Source: Streptomyces sp. TG1A-60
GTDB taxonomy: Bacteria; Actinomycetota; Actinomycetes; Streptomycetales; Streptomycetaceae
Direction of reading: 5' to 3'
NCBI RefSeq assembly: GCF_037201975.1
Contig: NZ_CP147520.1
Span: forward strand, 3,286,001 to 3,350,000
DNA length: 64,000 nt
Shown: piece after piece, positions 42,029 through 50,941 of the stretch
Layout of the letters: each line of letters begins with the position of its first letter
How positions within the stretch are numbered: position 1 is the stretch's first letter
The notes under the pieces: generated by a model
Databases searched by the model: none
Told to the model about the DNA's origin: nothing
Seen by the model: only the letters and a program-made list of their open reading frames with translations
Position numbers and translations under genes: made by a program

Positions 42029-42718
42029 CTACCCCGCCCGGGCGGTCACTCGCGGCGCGGGGCCGTCGTCATCCGTGCGTTTCGGAGGCGTCCAGGGCCG
42101 GCCTTCCATCAGGTCGCCGAGACCCGCCCAGGCGAAGTTCATGAGGGTGGCGGCGGCCTGGCGGGCGGTGATGCCGGGGGTGGCGTTGGCCCAGGCGGCG
42201 AGGGCCTCGGCGGCGCCGACGAGGCCCTCGGCGAGACCGGCGACCTCGCGCTCGGGCAGGGAGGGGTCGCGGCGGGCGTCCCGCGCCGCGACCAGGATCA
42301 GCCCGGTCACGAACGCGACCATCTCCTCACGCATCGCCGCCACCTCCGCCGCGAAGGGCTCGCCGTGCGTACGGGCCTGGAGGTGCAGTACGGCCCAGGC
42401 GTCCGGGTTGCGCGCGGTGTGCGAGAAGAACGCCCGCAGCCCCTCCCAGAGTTGGCGGTCGGCGGGCAGATCGGCGTTCACGCCCGCGCGTACGGCGGTG
42501 GTGAGCGCCTTGGCCTCACGCCGGATACAGGCCGTGAACAGGTCTTCCTTGGAGTTCAGGTACAGGTACACCAACGGCTTGGACACGCCCGCCAGTTCGG
42601 CGATCTCGTCCATCGACGCGGCCCGGTAGCCGCGCTGCCCGAAGGTCCGCACCGCCGCGTCCAGCATCTGCTGTTCCCGCACCGCGCGGGGCATCCGTTT
42701 GCTCTTCACAGCACCCAT
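42029..42718 (-). CDS. TetR family transcriptional regulator
   Basis: 229 aa. N-terminal helix-turn-helix (MLDAAVRTFGQRGYRAASMDEIA, GVSKPLVYLYLNSKEDLF) and an all-alpha ligand-binding region. Convergent with the MaoC gene; a candidate for the TTAC-N-GTAA operators ahead of MaoC, though its own promoter region shows no obvious copy. Probably an acyl-CoA-responsive repressor, by context only. Confidence 0.85.
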   Translation of the reverse strand: MGAVKSKRMPRAVREQQMLDAAVRTFGQRGYRAASMDEIAELAGVSKPLVYLYLNSKEDLFTACIRREAKALTTAVRAGVNADLPADRQLWEGLRAFFSHTARNPDAWAVLHLQARTHGEPFAAEVAAMREEMVAFVTGLILVAARDARRDPSLPEREVAGLAEGLVGAAEALAAWANATPGITARQAAATLMNFAWAGLGDLMEGRPWTPPKRTDDDGPAPRVTARAG

Positions 42719-42803
42719 GCGGGCAAGCGTACGGTTCCGACGCCGCGTACGGACCTGGGCGTCGGGCGGGCGGTCTGTCCTACGCCGCCGCGAACGAACG
42801 GTC

Positions 42804-43223
42804 CTACGAAGCCTGACCCGACGTCGGCTGGGCGGCCTTGGCCTCCTCGACAGTCCCGGAGGTCCCGGAGGTCCCGGAGGTCCCGGAGGTCTTGGAGGTC
42901 TTGGTGGTCTCAGCCGACGGGGTCGGCTGGGTCCTCGCCTCGTCGTCGGCCTCGTCCTCCTGGCTGCGGTTGGCCGCGAGGTTGGACTTGACGCGGTCGA
43001 TGGAGCGGTCGAGGCGGGGAGCGAGCTGGGCGGAGGCCCGGTCGCGCTCCTTGCGGAGGGCGATGAAGCTGATCGGGGCGGAGACCAGCAGGGAGAGGAG
43101 GACCATCCACATGCCGTTGGAGGCGCCGAGGCCGCGCGGGGCGACGCCGGAGTAGACGAGGGCCCAGACGACCACGAAGCAGCCCACGAAGATGCCGAGG
43201 CGCATCAGTGTGTAGCGGAGCAT
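42804..43223 (-). CDS. DUF4229 domain membrane protein
   Basis: 139 aa. Two membrane helices in the first ~55 residues (LGIFVGCFVVVWALVYSG and WMVLLSLLVSAPISFIAL), then a charged tail with a Thr-Ser-Gly repeat (about 112-126). The repeat is encoded by a 9-bp unit (GAGGTCCCG on the + strand). Family function is unknown. ATG 43223 (MLRYTLMRLG) matches the family start; ATG 43271 with AGGTG upstream would add 16 residues. Confidence 0.75.
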   Translation of the reverse strand: MLRYTLMRLGIFVGCFVVVWALVYSGVAPRGLGASNGMWMVLLSLLVSAPISFIALRKERDRASAQLAPRLDRSIDRVKSNLAANRSQEDEADDEARTQPTPSAETTKTSKTSGTSGTSGTSGTVEEAKAAQPTSGQAS

Positions 43224-43349
43224 CTCAATCCACTCTTCCGTTCCGTTTCGGACCTGGCCCACAGTGCCCATATCACCTGGGGCATCGTCCAGTGAAGCAC
43301 GATCGGCGGGGGATCTTGCAGGGGGGTGTGGGAGGGGCGGGCCGAGCGG

Positions 43350-43874
43350 TCAGGTCAGGGGCAGGAGCATCGTGATGTCGTCGCGGTGGTCGTCGGGAGC
43401 GACGCGGATGGCGCCGGGGACCCGGCCGACCTCCTTGTAGCCGCAGGAGGCGTAGAAGTGCTCCAGGCCGAGGCCGCCGCGGCAGCTGAGGCGGACGGCG
43501 CCTATGCCGTCGAAGTCGCGGGCCGCGGTCTCGGCCGCCCTCATGAGGTCGCGGCCGTAGCCCTTGCCCTGGTGGGCGGGGTGGACCATCACCGTGTACA
43601 GCCAGACCCAGTGGGTCATCAGGCGGTGGGTGTTGAAGCTGAAGAAGGCTGCGGCGGCGGGGGTGCCGTCGCCGTCCAGGCCGATGAGGAGGCGGTGCCT
43701 GCCCTCCGCCATGGCGGTCACGTGCTTCAGCAGCTCCGGGCGTATCGCCTCCGGGGTGACCGGAGGGACGAAGCCGACGGCTCCGCCCGCGTTGGAGACG
43801 TCTGCCCAGAGGGTGAGGATGTCGTCGTGGAGGGCGGGGGTGAGGGGCGGATCCAGTGTGAACGTAAGGGCCAT
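43350..43874 (-). CDS. GNAT family N-acetyltransferase
   Basis: 174 aa. Motif A VMVHPAHQGKGYGRDLMRAAE and a C-terminal LEHFYASCGYKEVGR define the fold. Substrate unknown. ATG 43874 chosen (MALTFTLDPP); the upstream in-frame extension is short and unlike the family. Confidence 0.82.
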   Translation of the reverse strand: MALTFTLDPPLTPALHDDILTLWADVSNAGGAVGFVPPVTPEAIRPELLKHVTAMAEGRHRLLIGLDGDGTPAAAAFFSFNTHRLMTHWVWLYTVMVHPAHQGKGYGRDLMRAAETAARDFDGIGAVRLSCRGGLGLEHFYASCGYKEVGRVPGAIRVAPDDHRDDITMLLPLT

Positions 43875-43956
43875 ACAGCGACAGTAGCCATTACAGTCGC
43901 GTGCCCTCAAGCGGGATCCCGCCCCTGCGGCCCCCTGCCGCGAAGAGCCCTCCGCA

Positions 43957-45120
43957 TCAGACCCGCATCGGCTGGGGGGATTCCCTGCGCGACGGGTCCG
44001 GGCCGTCGTACTCCCGGATCACCTCGTAGCGGGTGTTGCGTTCCACCGGACGGAAGCCCGCGTCCCGGATCAGATCCAGCAGGTCCTCGCGGGTGAGCTT
44101 GTTCGGCGTGCCGTAGTTGTCCGCGTCGTGGGTGATCTTGTACTCCACGACCGAGCCGTCCATGTCGTCGGCGCCGTGCTGGAGCGCCAGCTGAGCGGTC
44201 TGGACGCCGTGCATGACCCAGAAGACCTTGACGTGGGGGACGTTGTCGAACAGCAGACGAGACACCGCGAAGGTCTTCAACGCCTCCGCGCCCGTCGCCA
44301 TCTGCGTCCTCGCCTGGAGGCGGTTGCGTACCTTGCCGTCCCGCACGTCGACGAAGTCGTGCTGGTAGCGCAGGGGGATGAAGACCTGGAAGCCGTTCGT
44401 CTCGTCCTGGAGCTCACGCAGGCGCAGGACGTGGTCGACGCGGTGGCGGGGCTCCTCGATGTGGCCGTAGAGCATGGTGCAGGGGGTCTTCAGCCCCTTC
44501 TCGTGGGCCAGGCGGTGGATCCGCGACCAGTCCTCCCAGTGGGTGCGGTGGTCGACGATGTGCTGTCGGACCTCCCAGTCGAAGATCTCCGCGCCGCCCC
44601 CGGTCAGGGACTCCAGGCCCGCGTCGATCAACTCGTCCAGGATCTCGGACGCCGACAGGCCGCTGATCGTCTCGAAGTGGTGGATCTCCGTTGCCGTGAA
44701 GGCCTTCAGGGACACGTTCGGGAGGGCGGCCTTCAGCTCCTTCAGGGAGCGCGGGTAGTAGCGCCACGGGAGGTTCGGGTGCAGGCCGTTGACGATGTGC
44801 AGCTCGGTGAGGTTGTCGCCCTCCATCGCCTTGGCGAGCTTCACCGCCTCCTCGATGCGCATCGTGTACGCGTCCTTCTCCCCCGGCTTGCGCTGGAAGG
44901 AGCAGTACGCGCAGGACGCGGTGCACACGTTGGTCATGTTGAGGTGGCGGTTGACGTTGAAGTGGACGACGTCGCCGTTCAGCCGGGTCCGCACCTCGTG
45001 GGCGAGGCCGCCGAGCCACGCCAGGTCGTCCGACTCGTACAGCGCGATGCCGTCCTCGCGGGTGAGCCGCTCACCGGAGCGGACCTTCTCCTCCAGCTCG
45101 CGCTTGAGCCCGACGTCCAT
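43957..45120 (-). CDS. mqnE: aminofutalosine synthase
   Basis: 387 aa. Radical SAM enzyme joining 3-enolpyruvylbenzoate to SAM in the futalosine pathway. Cluster cysteines CTASCAYC at 66, 70 and 73; GLHPNLPWRYYPR, TEIHHFE and YGHIEEPRHRVDH are family landmarks. ATG with AAGGTG upstream; a GTG two codons earlier is possible. Lies 46 bases after an AsnC regulator gene on the same strand. Confidence 0.94.
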   Translation of the reverse strand: MDVGLKRELEEKVRSGERLTREDGIALYESDDLAWLGGLAHEVRTRLNGDVVHFNVNRHLNMTNVCTASCAYCSFQRKPGEKDAYTMRIEEAVKLAKAMEGDNLTELHIVNGLHPNLPWRYYPRSLKELKAALPNVSLKAFTATEIHHFETISGLSASEILDELIDAGLESLTGGGAEIFDWEVRQHIVDHRTHWEDWSRIHRLAHEKGLKTPCTMLYGHIEEPRHRVDHVLRLRELQDETNGFQVFIPLRYQHDFVDVRDGKVRNRLQARTQMATGAEALKTFAVSRLLFDNVPHVKVFWVMHGVQTAQLALQHGADDMDGSVVEYKITHDADNYGTPNKLTREDLLDLIRDAGFRPVERNTRYEVIREYDGPDPSRRESPQPMRV

Positions 45121-45166
45121 GCTCACACCTTTCTCCGAAGACCCTGTAAACCGTACGCCCCGTCTC

Positions 45167-45622
45167 CTACTCCTCCTCCGGCAGCTCACCCACCCGGTTC
45201 TCCCACTTCGTGGAGAGCACGATCGTCGTACGGGTCCGGGAGACGCCCTTCGTGCCGGAGAGCCGGCGGATGGTCTTCTCCAGGCCGTCGACGTCCGGGG
45301 CGCGCACCTTGAGCATGTACGAGTCGTCGCCCGCGATGAACCAGCAGTCCTCGATCTCCGCCAGGTCCCGCAGCCGGGTCGCCACGTCCTCGTGGTCGGT
45401 GGCGTCGGAGAGCGAGATGCCGATGAGCGCGGTCACGCCGAGGCCGAGGGAGGCCGCGTCGACGGTGGCGCGGTAGCCGGTGATGACGCCGGCCGCCTCC
45501 AGCCGGTTGATGCGGTCGGTGACACTGGGTCCCGACAGGCCGACGAGGCGTCCCAGCTCCGCGTAGGAGGCCCGGCCGTTCTCCCTCAGGGCCTGGATGA
45601 GCTGCCTGTCCACCGCGTCCAT
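45167..45622 (-). CDS. Lrp/AsnC family transcriptional regulator
   Basis: 151 aa. N-terminal helix-turn-helix (DRQLIQALRENGRASYAELGRLVGLSG) and a C-terminal RAM domain (ALIGISLSDATDHEDVATRLRDL). Amino-acid-responsive dimer or octamer. Sits between the UbiX homologue and mqnE on the same strand, so it may act on, or be transcribed with, menaquinone genes; target unknown. Confidence 0.87.
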   Translation of the reverse strand: MDAVDRQLIQALRENGRASYAELGRLVGLSGPSVTDRINRLEAAGVITGYRATVDAASLGLGVTALIGISLSDATDHEDVATRLRDLAEIEDCWFIAGDDSYMLKVRAPDVDGLEKTIRRLSGTKGVSRTRTTIVLSTKWENRVGELPEEE

Positions 45623-45713
45623 GCGATCGGTTGCCTTCCGCTGAAGAGTTGCGTTGTGGGTGATGGGTGATTCGTGAGGGGTGTTCGGTGAGATGAGAGC
45701 GGTGCGGGTGAGG

Positions 45714-46406
45714 TCACCCGTGGGAAGCGCGCGCCCGGCCGACGTCGCCCTCCCACCGCCGGTACAGGGTGTGCGGGACGCCGGCCGCGTCCAGCGCCCG
45801 TCCGGCGACGAAGTCCACCAGGTCCTGGATGTGCGTGGCCCCCGCGTAGAAGGCCGGGGAGGCGGGCAGCACGGTCGCGCCCGCCTCGTCCAGGGTCACC
45901 AGGTGCCGCAGGGTCTGTCCGTTCAGAGGGGTCTCGCGTACGGCGACGACCAGGCGCCGTCCCTCCTTGAGGGTCACGCTCGCCGCCCGCTGGAGCAGGT
46001 CCTTGCTCAGTCCCAGGGCGACGCCCGCGACGCACGCCGTCGACGCGGGGACGATCAGCATCCCCTTGACGGGGTACGAGCCCGAGGACGGTCCGGCGGC
46101 CAGGTCACCGGCGCTCCAGTGCCGTACGCGGTCGCCCTCAAGGTCCACGGCGAACGTGCCGGGCTTGCCGTCGGCCCCGCGGGACAGCCATTCCCGCAGG
46201 TCGTCGCGCCAGTGTGCGTCCCGGAAGGAGATTCCCGTCTCGTCCAGCAGGGTCAGCCGCGAGGCCCGGGACACCACGAGGTCGACGCTCTCGCCGGCGG
46301 CGAGGAGCGCGCGCAGCACGGCAGCGGCGTATGGGGTGCCGGATGCGCCGGAGACCCCTACGATCCAAGGCGTACGCGGCGTCTCTCCTGGCTTGGCTGG
46401 GTTCAC
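45714..46406 (-). CDS. UbiX-family flavin prenyltransferase
   Basis: 230 aa. Flavoprotein with WIVGVSGASGTPYAAAVLRAL (FMN loop), KGMLIVPASTACVAGVALGLSKDLLQRAA and GRRLVVAVRETPL, all family hallmarks. It would make prenylated FMN, the cofactor of UbiD decarboxylases; such a decarboxylase lies at 48653-50110, so the pair probably serves the late futalosine pathway. GTG start. Confidence 0.92.
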   Translation of the reverse strand: MNPAKPGETPRTPWIVGVSGASGTPYAAAVLRALLAAGESVDLVVSRASRLTLLDETGISFRDAHWRDDLREWLSRGADGKPGTFAVDLEGDRVRHWSAGDLAAGPSSGSYPVKGMLIVPASTACVAGVALGLSKDLLQRAASVTLKEGRRLVVAVRETPLNGQTLRHLVTLDEAGATVLPASPAFYAGATHIQDLVDFVAGRALDAAGVPHTLYRRWEGDVGRARASHG

Positions 46407-46497
46407 GACACCGAGCCTATCCGGCGCCGCTGGGTGGGAACCTGCCAAGGGGGCCCGGCCGTTCCCCGGAGGGGACGAGTTGAGTCGGGGGTTCGAC

Positions 46498-47124
46498 ATG
46501 GCAGATGGAGTACGTGGGGCGCTGAGCCCGGAGCGGGAGTGGTCGCGCCGGGACCGTGCGAAGGCAGCCGCCAAGCTGATGGTGGGCTGGGTGGCACTGC
46601 TGTGGCTGCTCGAAGTGATCGACGTGGCGAGCGGTCACGCGCTGGACGACTTCGGCATCGTTCCGCGCTCGGTCCCCGAGCTGGTCGATGTCGTGCCCGC
46701 CGCCTTCGTCCACTTCGGCTTCGGTCATGTCGCCGCGAACAGCGTGCCGTTGCTGGTGCTCGGCTTCCTTTCGGCGCTCAGCGGCCTGCGCCGCTTCGCC
46801 GCCGTCTGCGCGCTGATCATCGTCGCGGACGGGCTGGGGGTGTGGCTGATATCCCCGGAGAACACGAACACGGCCGGTGCGTCCGGCGTCGTCTTCGGCC
46901 TCTTCGGTTTCCTGCTGGTCACCGGGTTCGTGGAGCGGCGGCTGCTCGGCGTCGCCGTCGGCGTCCTCATCGCCGCCGTCTGGGGCGGGTCGATCCTCGC
47001 GGGCATCGCCCCCACCGAGGCGGGCATCAGCTGGCAGGGGCATCTGATCGGGCTCGTGGCGGGGGTGGTGGCGGCGTTCCTGTTCCGGCGGCGCGCGTCC
47101 CGGTCCGTGGACGACCGGGTATAG
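46498..47124 (+). CDS. rhomboid family intramembrane serine protease
   Basis: 208 aa, about six helices. Catalytic Ser129 in GASGVVFGLFG and His182 in SWQGHLIGLVAG; the usual AFVHFGFGHVAANSVPLLVLG stretch is present. Cleaves membrane-spanning substrates; target unknown. ATG 46498 is given. An in-frame TTG at 46480 has GGAGGGG seven bases upstream and could be the true start (adding six residues). Confidence 0.87.
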   Translation: MADGVRGALSPEREWSRRDRAKAAAKLMVGWVALLWLLEVIDVASGHALDDFGIVPRSVPELVDVVPAAFVHFGFGHVAANSVPLLVLGFLSALSGLRRFAAVCALIIVADGLGVWLISPENTNTAGASGVVFGLFGFLLVTGFVERRLLGVAVGVLIAAVWGGSILAGIAPTEAGISWQGHLIGLVAGVVAAFLFRRRASRSVDDRV

Positions 47125-47133
47125 GGCACGCGG

Positions 47134-47706
47134 TCAGCTGTCCTCGCGCGCCTTGGGATCCACCGGAAGCCGGTCCGTGGCGAGCGTCAGCCTGCCCAGC
47201 GGGGAGTCGACGGTGAGATCGACGCCGTACGGAAGCGTGTCACGGCCTCGGTAGCCGTCGGGGCCGGGGTTCCACATCGTGACGACATGGCCCTTGAGCG
47301 GGTCGAAGACCAGGTAGTTGGCGATGCCGCGGGAGGCGTACCGACGGGGCTTGTGTTCGTAGTCGCGGCGGATGCTGCCCTGAGAGACGACCTCGACGAC
47401 GAGTTCGATGAGATCGGGCGAGTACGCGCCCTCGTTCTTCTCGACCTCCACTGCGGGAATGACGGCCAGGTCAGGGCAGAACTCGTTCTCGTCATCGAAG
47501 GGGAAGGCGACGTCGCTGGTGAAACCCCATTCCTCGGCCACCTGGTCCCGCAGCGCGTTCCACACCAGTCGGATGGTCTCCCCATGGTGTGGCTTGACCG
47601 GTCCCATCATGATGCTGCCCTCGACGATCTCCACGCGATAGCCGGGGAACATGTCCTCGAACCGGCTGAGCTGCGAGTGCAGGCGGTCAATGCCCGAGAC
47701 GGTCAC
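47134..47706 (-). CDS. Uma2 family (DUF820) putative endonuclease
   Basis: 190 aa. PD-(D/E)xK-like fold: EIVEGSIMMGP near the start, then PDLAVIP and DLIELVVEVVSQGSIRRDYEHKPRRYASRGIANYLVFDP with the Glu and Lys of the nuclease core. These genes are numerous in Streptomyces; biological role not established. GTG with GGGAGG upstream. Confidence 0.85.
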   Translation of the reverse strand: MTVSGIDRLHSQLSRFEDMFPGYRVEIVEGSIMMGPVKPHHGETIRLVWNALRDQVAEEWGFTSDVAFPFDDENEFCPDLAVIPAVEVEKNEGAYSPDLIELVVEVVSQGSIRRDYEHKPRRYASRGIANYLVFDPLKGHVVTMWNPGPDGYRGRDTLPYGVDLTVDSPLGRLTLATDRLPVDPKAREDS

Positions 47707-47753
47707 GCTGGCCTCCCTGGGGTTCCTGCCCTCGATGGTAAGCCGCACGGTAT

Positions 47754-48656
47754 TCACACGGTCAGACCCCGAACCAGCAGATCGAGCAGCGCACACACGA
47801 ACAGGGCGATGCCGATGAAGCCGTTGACGCTGAAGAACGCCCGGTTCAGGCGGGACAGGTCGTGCGGGCGCACGATGGTGTGCTCGTACACGAACGCGCC
47901 CGCGACGATCGCCAGGCCCAGCCAGAGGAAGGCACCCGCCTCCGTCACCACCGCGTACCAGACGAACAGGGCGGTGGTGAGGGCGTGGCAGGCCCGCGCC
48001 GCCCGGACCGCCGCCGGGATGCCGAAGCGGGCCGGGACCGACAGGACGCCGGACTCCCGGTCGGAGTCGACGTCCTGGCAGGCGTAGATGAGGTCGAAGC
48101 CGCCGATCCAGATGCCGACGGCGAGGCCGAGGATGACGGCGTCCCAGGACCACTGGCCGGTGATGGCGAGCCAGCCGCCCACCGGGCCCATCGCCTGGGC
48201 GAGGGCGAGGATGGCCTGGGGGTAGTTCGTGAAGCGTTTGCCGTAGGGGTAGACCACCATCGGGATCACCGCGACGGGGGCGAGGGCGAGGCAGAGGGGG
48301 TTCAGCAGGGCCGCCGCGCCCAGGAAGACGACGAGCGCTATCAGGGCGCCCGTCCAGGCGTGCTTCACCGACATCGCGCCGGTCACCAGTTCGCGCTGCG
48401 CCGTGCGCGGGTTCCGCGCGTCGATCTCGCGGTCGATGATCCGGTTGACCGCCATGGCGAAGGTCCGCAGGCCGACCATGCAGACGGTGACCAGGAGCAG
48501 CCGGGTCCAGTGGATGTTCCCGTCCAGCTGGAACATGGCGGTCAGGGACGCGATGTACGCGAAGGGCAGCGCGAAGACCGAGTGCTCGATCATCACCAGG
48601 CGGAGAAAGGCCTTGGTACGCCCCGGCTGGGGAATGGCGGCGGAGGCGCTGCTCAC
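47754..48656 (-). CDS. mqnP: UbiA-family prenyltransferase of menaquinone synthesis
   Basis: 300 aa, about eight membrane helices. Aspartate-rich motifs NRIIDREIDARNPRTA and YACQDVDSDRESG bind the prenyl diphosphate through magnesium. Attaches the polyprenyl chain to the naphthoate ring in the futalosine branch. GTG start overlaps the stop of the upstream UbiD-type gene (GTGA), so the two are co-translated and probably catalyse successive steps. Confidence 0.92.
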   Translation of the reverse strand: MSSASAAIPQPGRTKAFLRLVMIEHSVFALPFAYIASLTAMFQLDGNIHWTRLLLVTVCMVGLRTFAMAVNRIIDREIDARNPRTAQRELVTGAMSVKHAWTGALIALVVFLGAAALLNPLCLALAPVAVIPMVVYPYGKRFTNYPQAILALAQAMGPVGGWLAITGQWSWDAVILGLAVGIWIGGFDLIYACQDVDSDRESGVLSVPARFGIPAAVRAARACHALTTALFVWYAVVTEAGAFLWLGLAIVAGAFVYEHTIVRPHDLSRLNRAFFSVNGFIGIALFVCALLDLLVRGLTV

Positions 48657-50110
48657 AGGCCGTACTCCTTCCAGCGGCGGTCCACCAGGGCCGCCGTGTC
48701 CGGGTCCGACTCCACCATGTCCGGCCAGCCCCCGTCGCGGGTGTAGCCCTCCTCGATCCACTTCCTCGTGGCGTCGATGCCCGCCTTTCCGCCCCAGAAC
48801 TGCTGGTACGAGGCGTGGTCCAGATGGTCCACCGGGCCCTCGACGACCGTGAGGTCGCGGGCGTAGTCCGTGTTGCCGAGTGCGCGCCAGGCGACCTCGT
48901 GCAGGTCGTGGACGTCGCAGTCGGCGTCCACCACCACGATCAGCTTGGTCAGGGACATCATGTGGGCGCCCCAGATCGCGTGCATGACCTTCTGCGCGTG
49001 CTTGGGGTACTTCTTCTCGATCGAGACGATCGCGCAGTTGTGGAAGCCGCCCGCCTCGGGGAGGTGGTAGTCCACGATGTCCGGGACGATGATCTTCAGG
49101 AGGGGGAGGAAGAAGCGTTCCGTCGCGCGGCCCAGGGGCCCGTCCTCCGTCGGCGGGCGGCCCACCACGATCGACTGCAGCAACGGCCGCTTCCGCATCG
49201 TGACGCAGTCGATCTTCAGGGCGGGGAAGGGTTCCTGCGGGGTGTAGAAGCCGGTGTGGTCGCCGAAGGGGCCCTCGGGGAGCGTCTCGCCGGGCTCCAG
49301 CCAGCCCTCGATCACGACCTCCGCCTGCGCCGGCACCTGCAACGGCACCGTCTTGCAGTCGACCATCTCGATCCGCCTGCCCGCGACGAACCCGGCGAAC
49401 AGGTACTCGTCGATGTCGCCGGGGAGCGGGGCCGTGGAGGCGTACGTCACCGCCGGCGGGCAGCCGAAGGCGATGGCGACCGGGAGCCGCTCGCCGCGCT
49501 TGGCGGCGACCTGGTAGTGGTTGCGGCTGTCCTTGTGGATCTGCCAGTGCATGCCGATGGTGCGCTTGTCGTGGCGCTGGAGGCGGTAGAGGCCGAGGTT
49601 GCGTACGCCGGTCTCGGGGTGCTTGGTGTGGGTGAGGCCCAGGTTGAAGAAGGAGCCGCCGTCCTTCGGCCAGGTGAAGAGCGCGGGGAGTGCGTCGAGG
49701 TCGACGTCGTCGCCCCGGAGGACCACCTCCTGCACGGGGGCGCTGTCCGGCTTCACCTTCTTCGGCGGGACATGGGTCATCGCGCCGAGCTTCCCGAACG
49801 CCTCGCGCACGCCCACGAAGCCCTGCGGCAGCTCGGGCTTGAGCAGACCGCCGATCTTCTCGCTGATCTCGCCGTAGGACTTGAGGCCGAGGGCTTTCAG
49901 CAGGCGGCGGTCCGTGCCGAACACGTTCATCGCGAGGGGCATCGAGGAGCCCTTCACGTTCTCGAAGAGCAGGGCGGGGCCGCCGGCCTTGTTGACCCGG
50001 TCGACGATCTCCCCGACCTCCAGACACGGGTCGACTTCGGCCTTGATGCGCTTGAGATCGCCCTCGCGCTCCAGTGCGCGGAGCAGGGAGCGAAGATCGT
50101 CGTAAGCCAT
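48653..50110 (-). CDS. mqnL: UbiD-family menaquinone biosynthesis decarboxylase
   Basis: 485 aa. prFMN-dependent decarboxylase; landmarks PALLFENVKGSSMPLAMNVFGT, GMHWQIHKDSRNHYQ, EGPFGDHTGFYTP and the IVDYHLPEAGGFHN stretch (all in UbiD). It would remove the ring carboxyl from the prenylated or free dihydroxynaphthoate. Next to mqnP and near the UbiX homologue. The symbol follows naming for the Streptomyces late pathway, and I am less sure of the symbol than of the family. Confidence 0.88.
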   Translation of the reverse strand: MAYDDLRSLLRALEREGDLKRIKAEVDPCLEVGEIVDRVNKAGGPALLFENVKGSSMPLAMNVFGTDRRLLKALGLKSYGEISEKIGGLLKPELPQGFVGVREAFGKLGAMTHVPPKKVKPDSAPVQEVVLRGDDVDLDALPALFTWPKDGGSFFNLGLTHTKHPETGVRNLGLYRLQRHDKRTIGMHWQIHKDSRNHYQVAAKRGERLPVAIAFGCPPAVTYASTAPLPGDIDEYLFAGFVAGRRIEMVDCKTVPLQVPAQAEVVIEGWLEPGETLPEGPFGDHTGFYTPQEPFPALKIDCVTMRKRPLLQSIVVGRPPTEDGPLGRATERFFLPLLKIIVPDIVDYHLPEAGGFHNCAIVSIEKKYPKHAQKVMHAIWGAHMMSLTKLIVVVDADCDVHDLHEVAWRALGNTDYARDLTVVEGPVDHLDHASYQQFWGGKAGIDATRKWIEEGYTRDGGWPDMVESDPDTAALVDRRWKEYGL

Positions 50111-50258
50111 GGGGCCAAGTATCCCCGAGGGGCTACCCTGGCCCCGTCACGGGGCCCGGCACACGGTCCCGCCGTCACGGCCGGGCCCCGCACTCGGCCC
50201 CGCCGTCCTTCCGGAGGGCCGGTCGCCCGGTCCGCCACCGCTTCCAGGGGGCTGTTCC

Positions 50259-50681
50259 ATGCTCAGGGTGTTGCTGTACCTCGTACCGCTGGCGCTGACG
50301 ATCTACGCGTTCATCGACTGCCTCAACACCCCCGAGGACGAGGCGAAGCACCTGCCGAAGATCGCCTGGGTGTTCATCATCCTGCTCTTCTGGATCGTCG
50401 GCCCGGTCGCCTGGATCTTCGCCGGCAAGGTGCGCGGCGGCGCCACGGGTGGCGGCGGCCCCTCCGAGCGGCCCCGGGGCCGCCGTACGGCCTACGTCGC
50501 CCCCGACGACAACCCCGAGTTCCTGAAGTCCCTCTCCGACGGCAACAAGCCCGCCGGCTCCGCCAGGGACGACGACCCCCTCCTCAAGAGCTGGGAGGCC
50601 GATCTGCGCCGCCGCGAGGAGGAGCTGAAGCGGCAGGAGGAGGAGAAGAGGCGGGGCGAGAAGAAGGACAGCGAGGAGTAG
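50259..50681 (+). CDS. PLDc_N-domain membrane protein
   Basis: 140 aa. Short N-terminal membrane module (helix 1 about 2-18, helix 2 about 37-55 with WVFIILLFWIVGPVAWIFAGK) of the kind found at the start of phospholipase D-like proteins, then a hydrophilic tail ending in a Glu/Lys/Arg coiled coil. No catalytic HKD motif. Function unknown. ATG with AGGGGG upstream. Confidence 0.82.
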   Translation: MLRVLLYLVPLALTIYAFIDCLNTPEDEAKHLPKIAWVFIILLFWIVGPVAWIFAGKVRGGATGGGGPSERPRGRRTAYVAPDDNPEFLKSLSDGNKPAGSARDDDPLLKSWEADLRRREEELKRQEEEKRRGEKKDSEE

Positions 50682-50941
50682 CGGCGCGCCGGGGCGTACG
50701 GACGTCGAGGACGGGGAGAGCACGCGCCCGCCTTCGCCCCGGGCGGTGCCCGCCCCTCTTCACGGACGAGGTGCGCCCTCGTCAAGCCGGTCCAGGACCG
50801 CCCGGCCGACCCGGCCACCGACTGGCACTGGGAGCCGAAGGGGTCGTTCCGCGCGCTGGCGCGGGCGTACGGCCGCGCCAGCGCGCTGAGGAGCGGATCT
50901 CCGGGCACGTGGTCCCTGCCTTTCGCGGGCAGAGTGAGGTC

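Noticed and set aside
48656..50027. Apparent fusion of the UbiD-type gene and mqnP in one minus-strand frame
   Set aside because: The upstream part is an out-of-phase reading of the decarboxylase; the true genes overlap by GTGA and use different frames.
50682..50941. Protein-like stretch TDWHWEPKGSFRALARAYGR upstream of the deaminase
   Set aside because: Too short, without start or ribosome site; could be the remnant of a gene but the support is weak.
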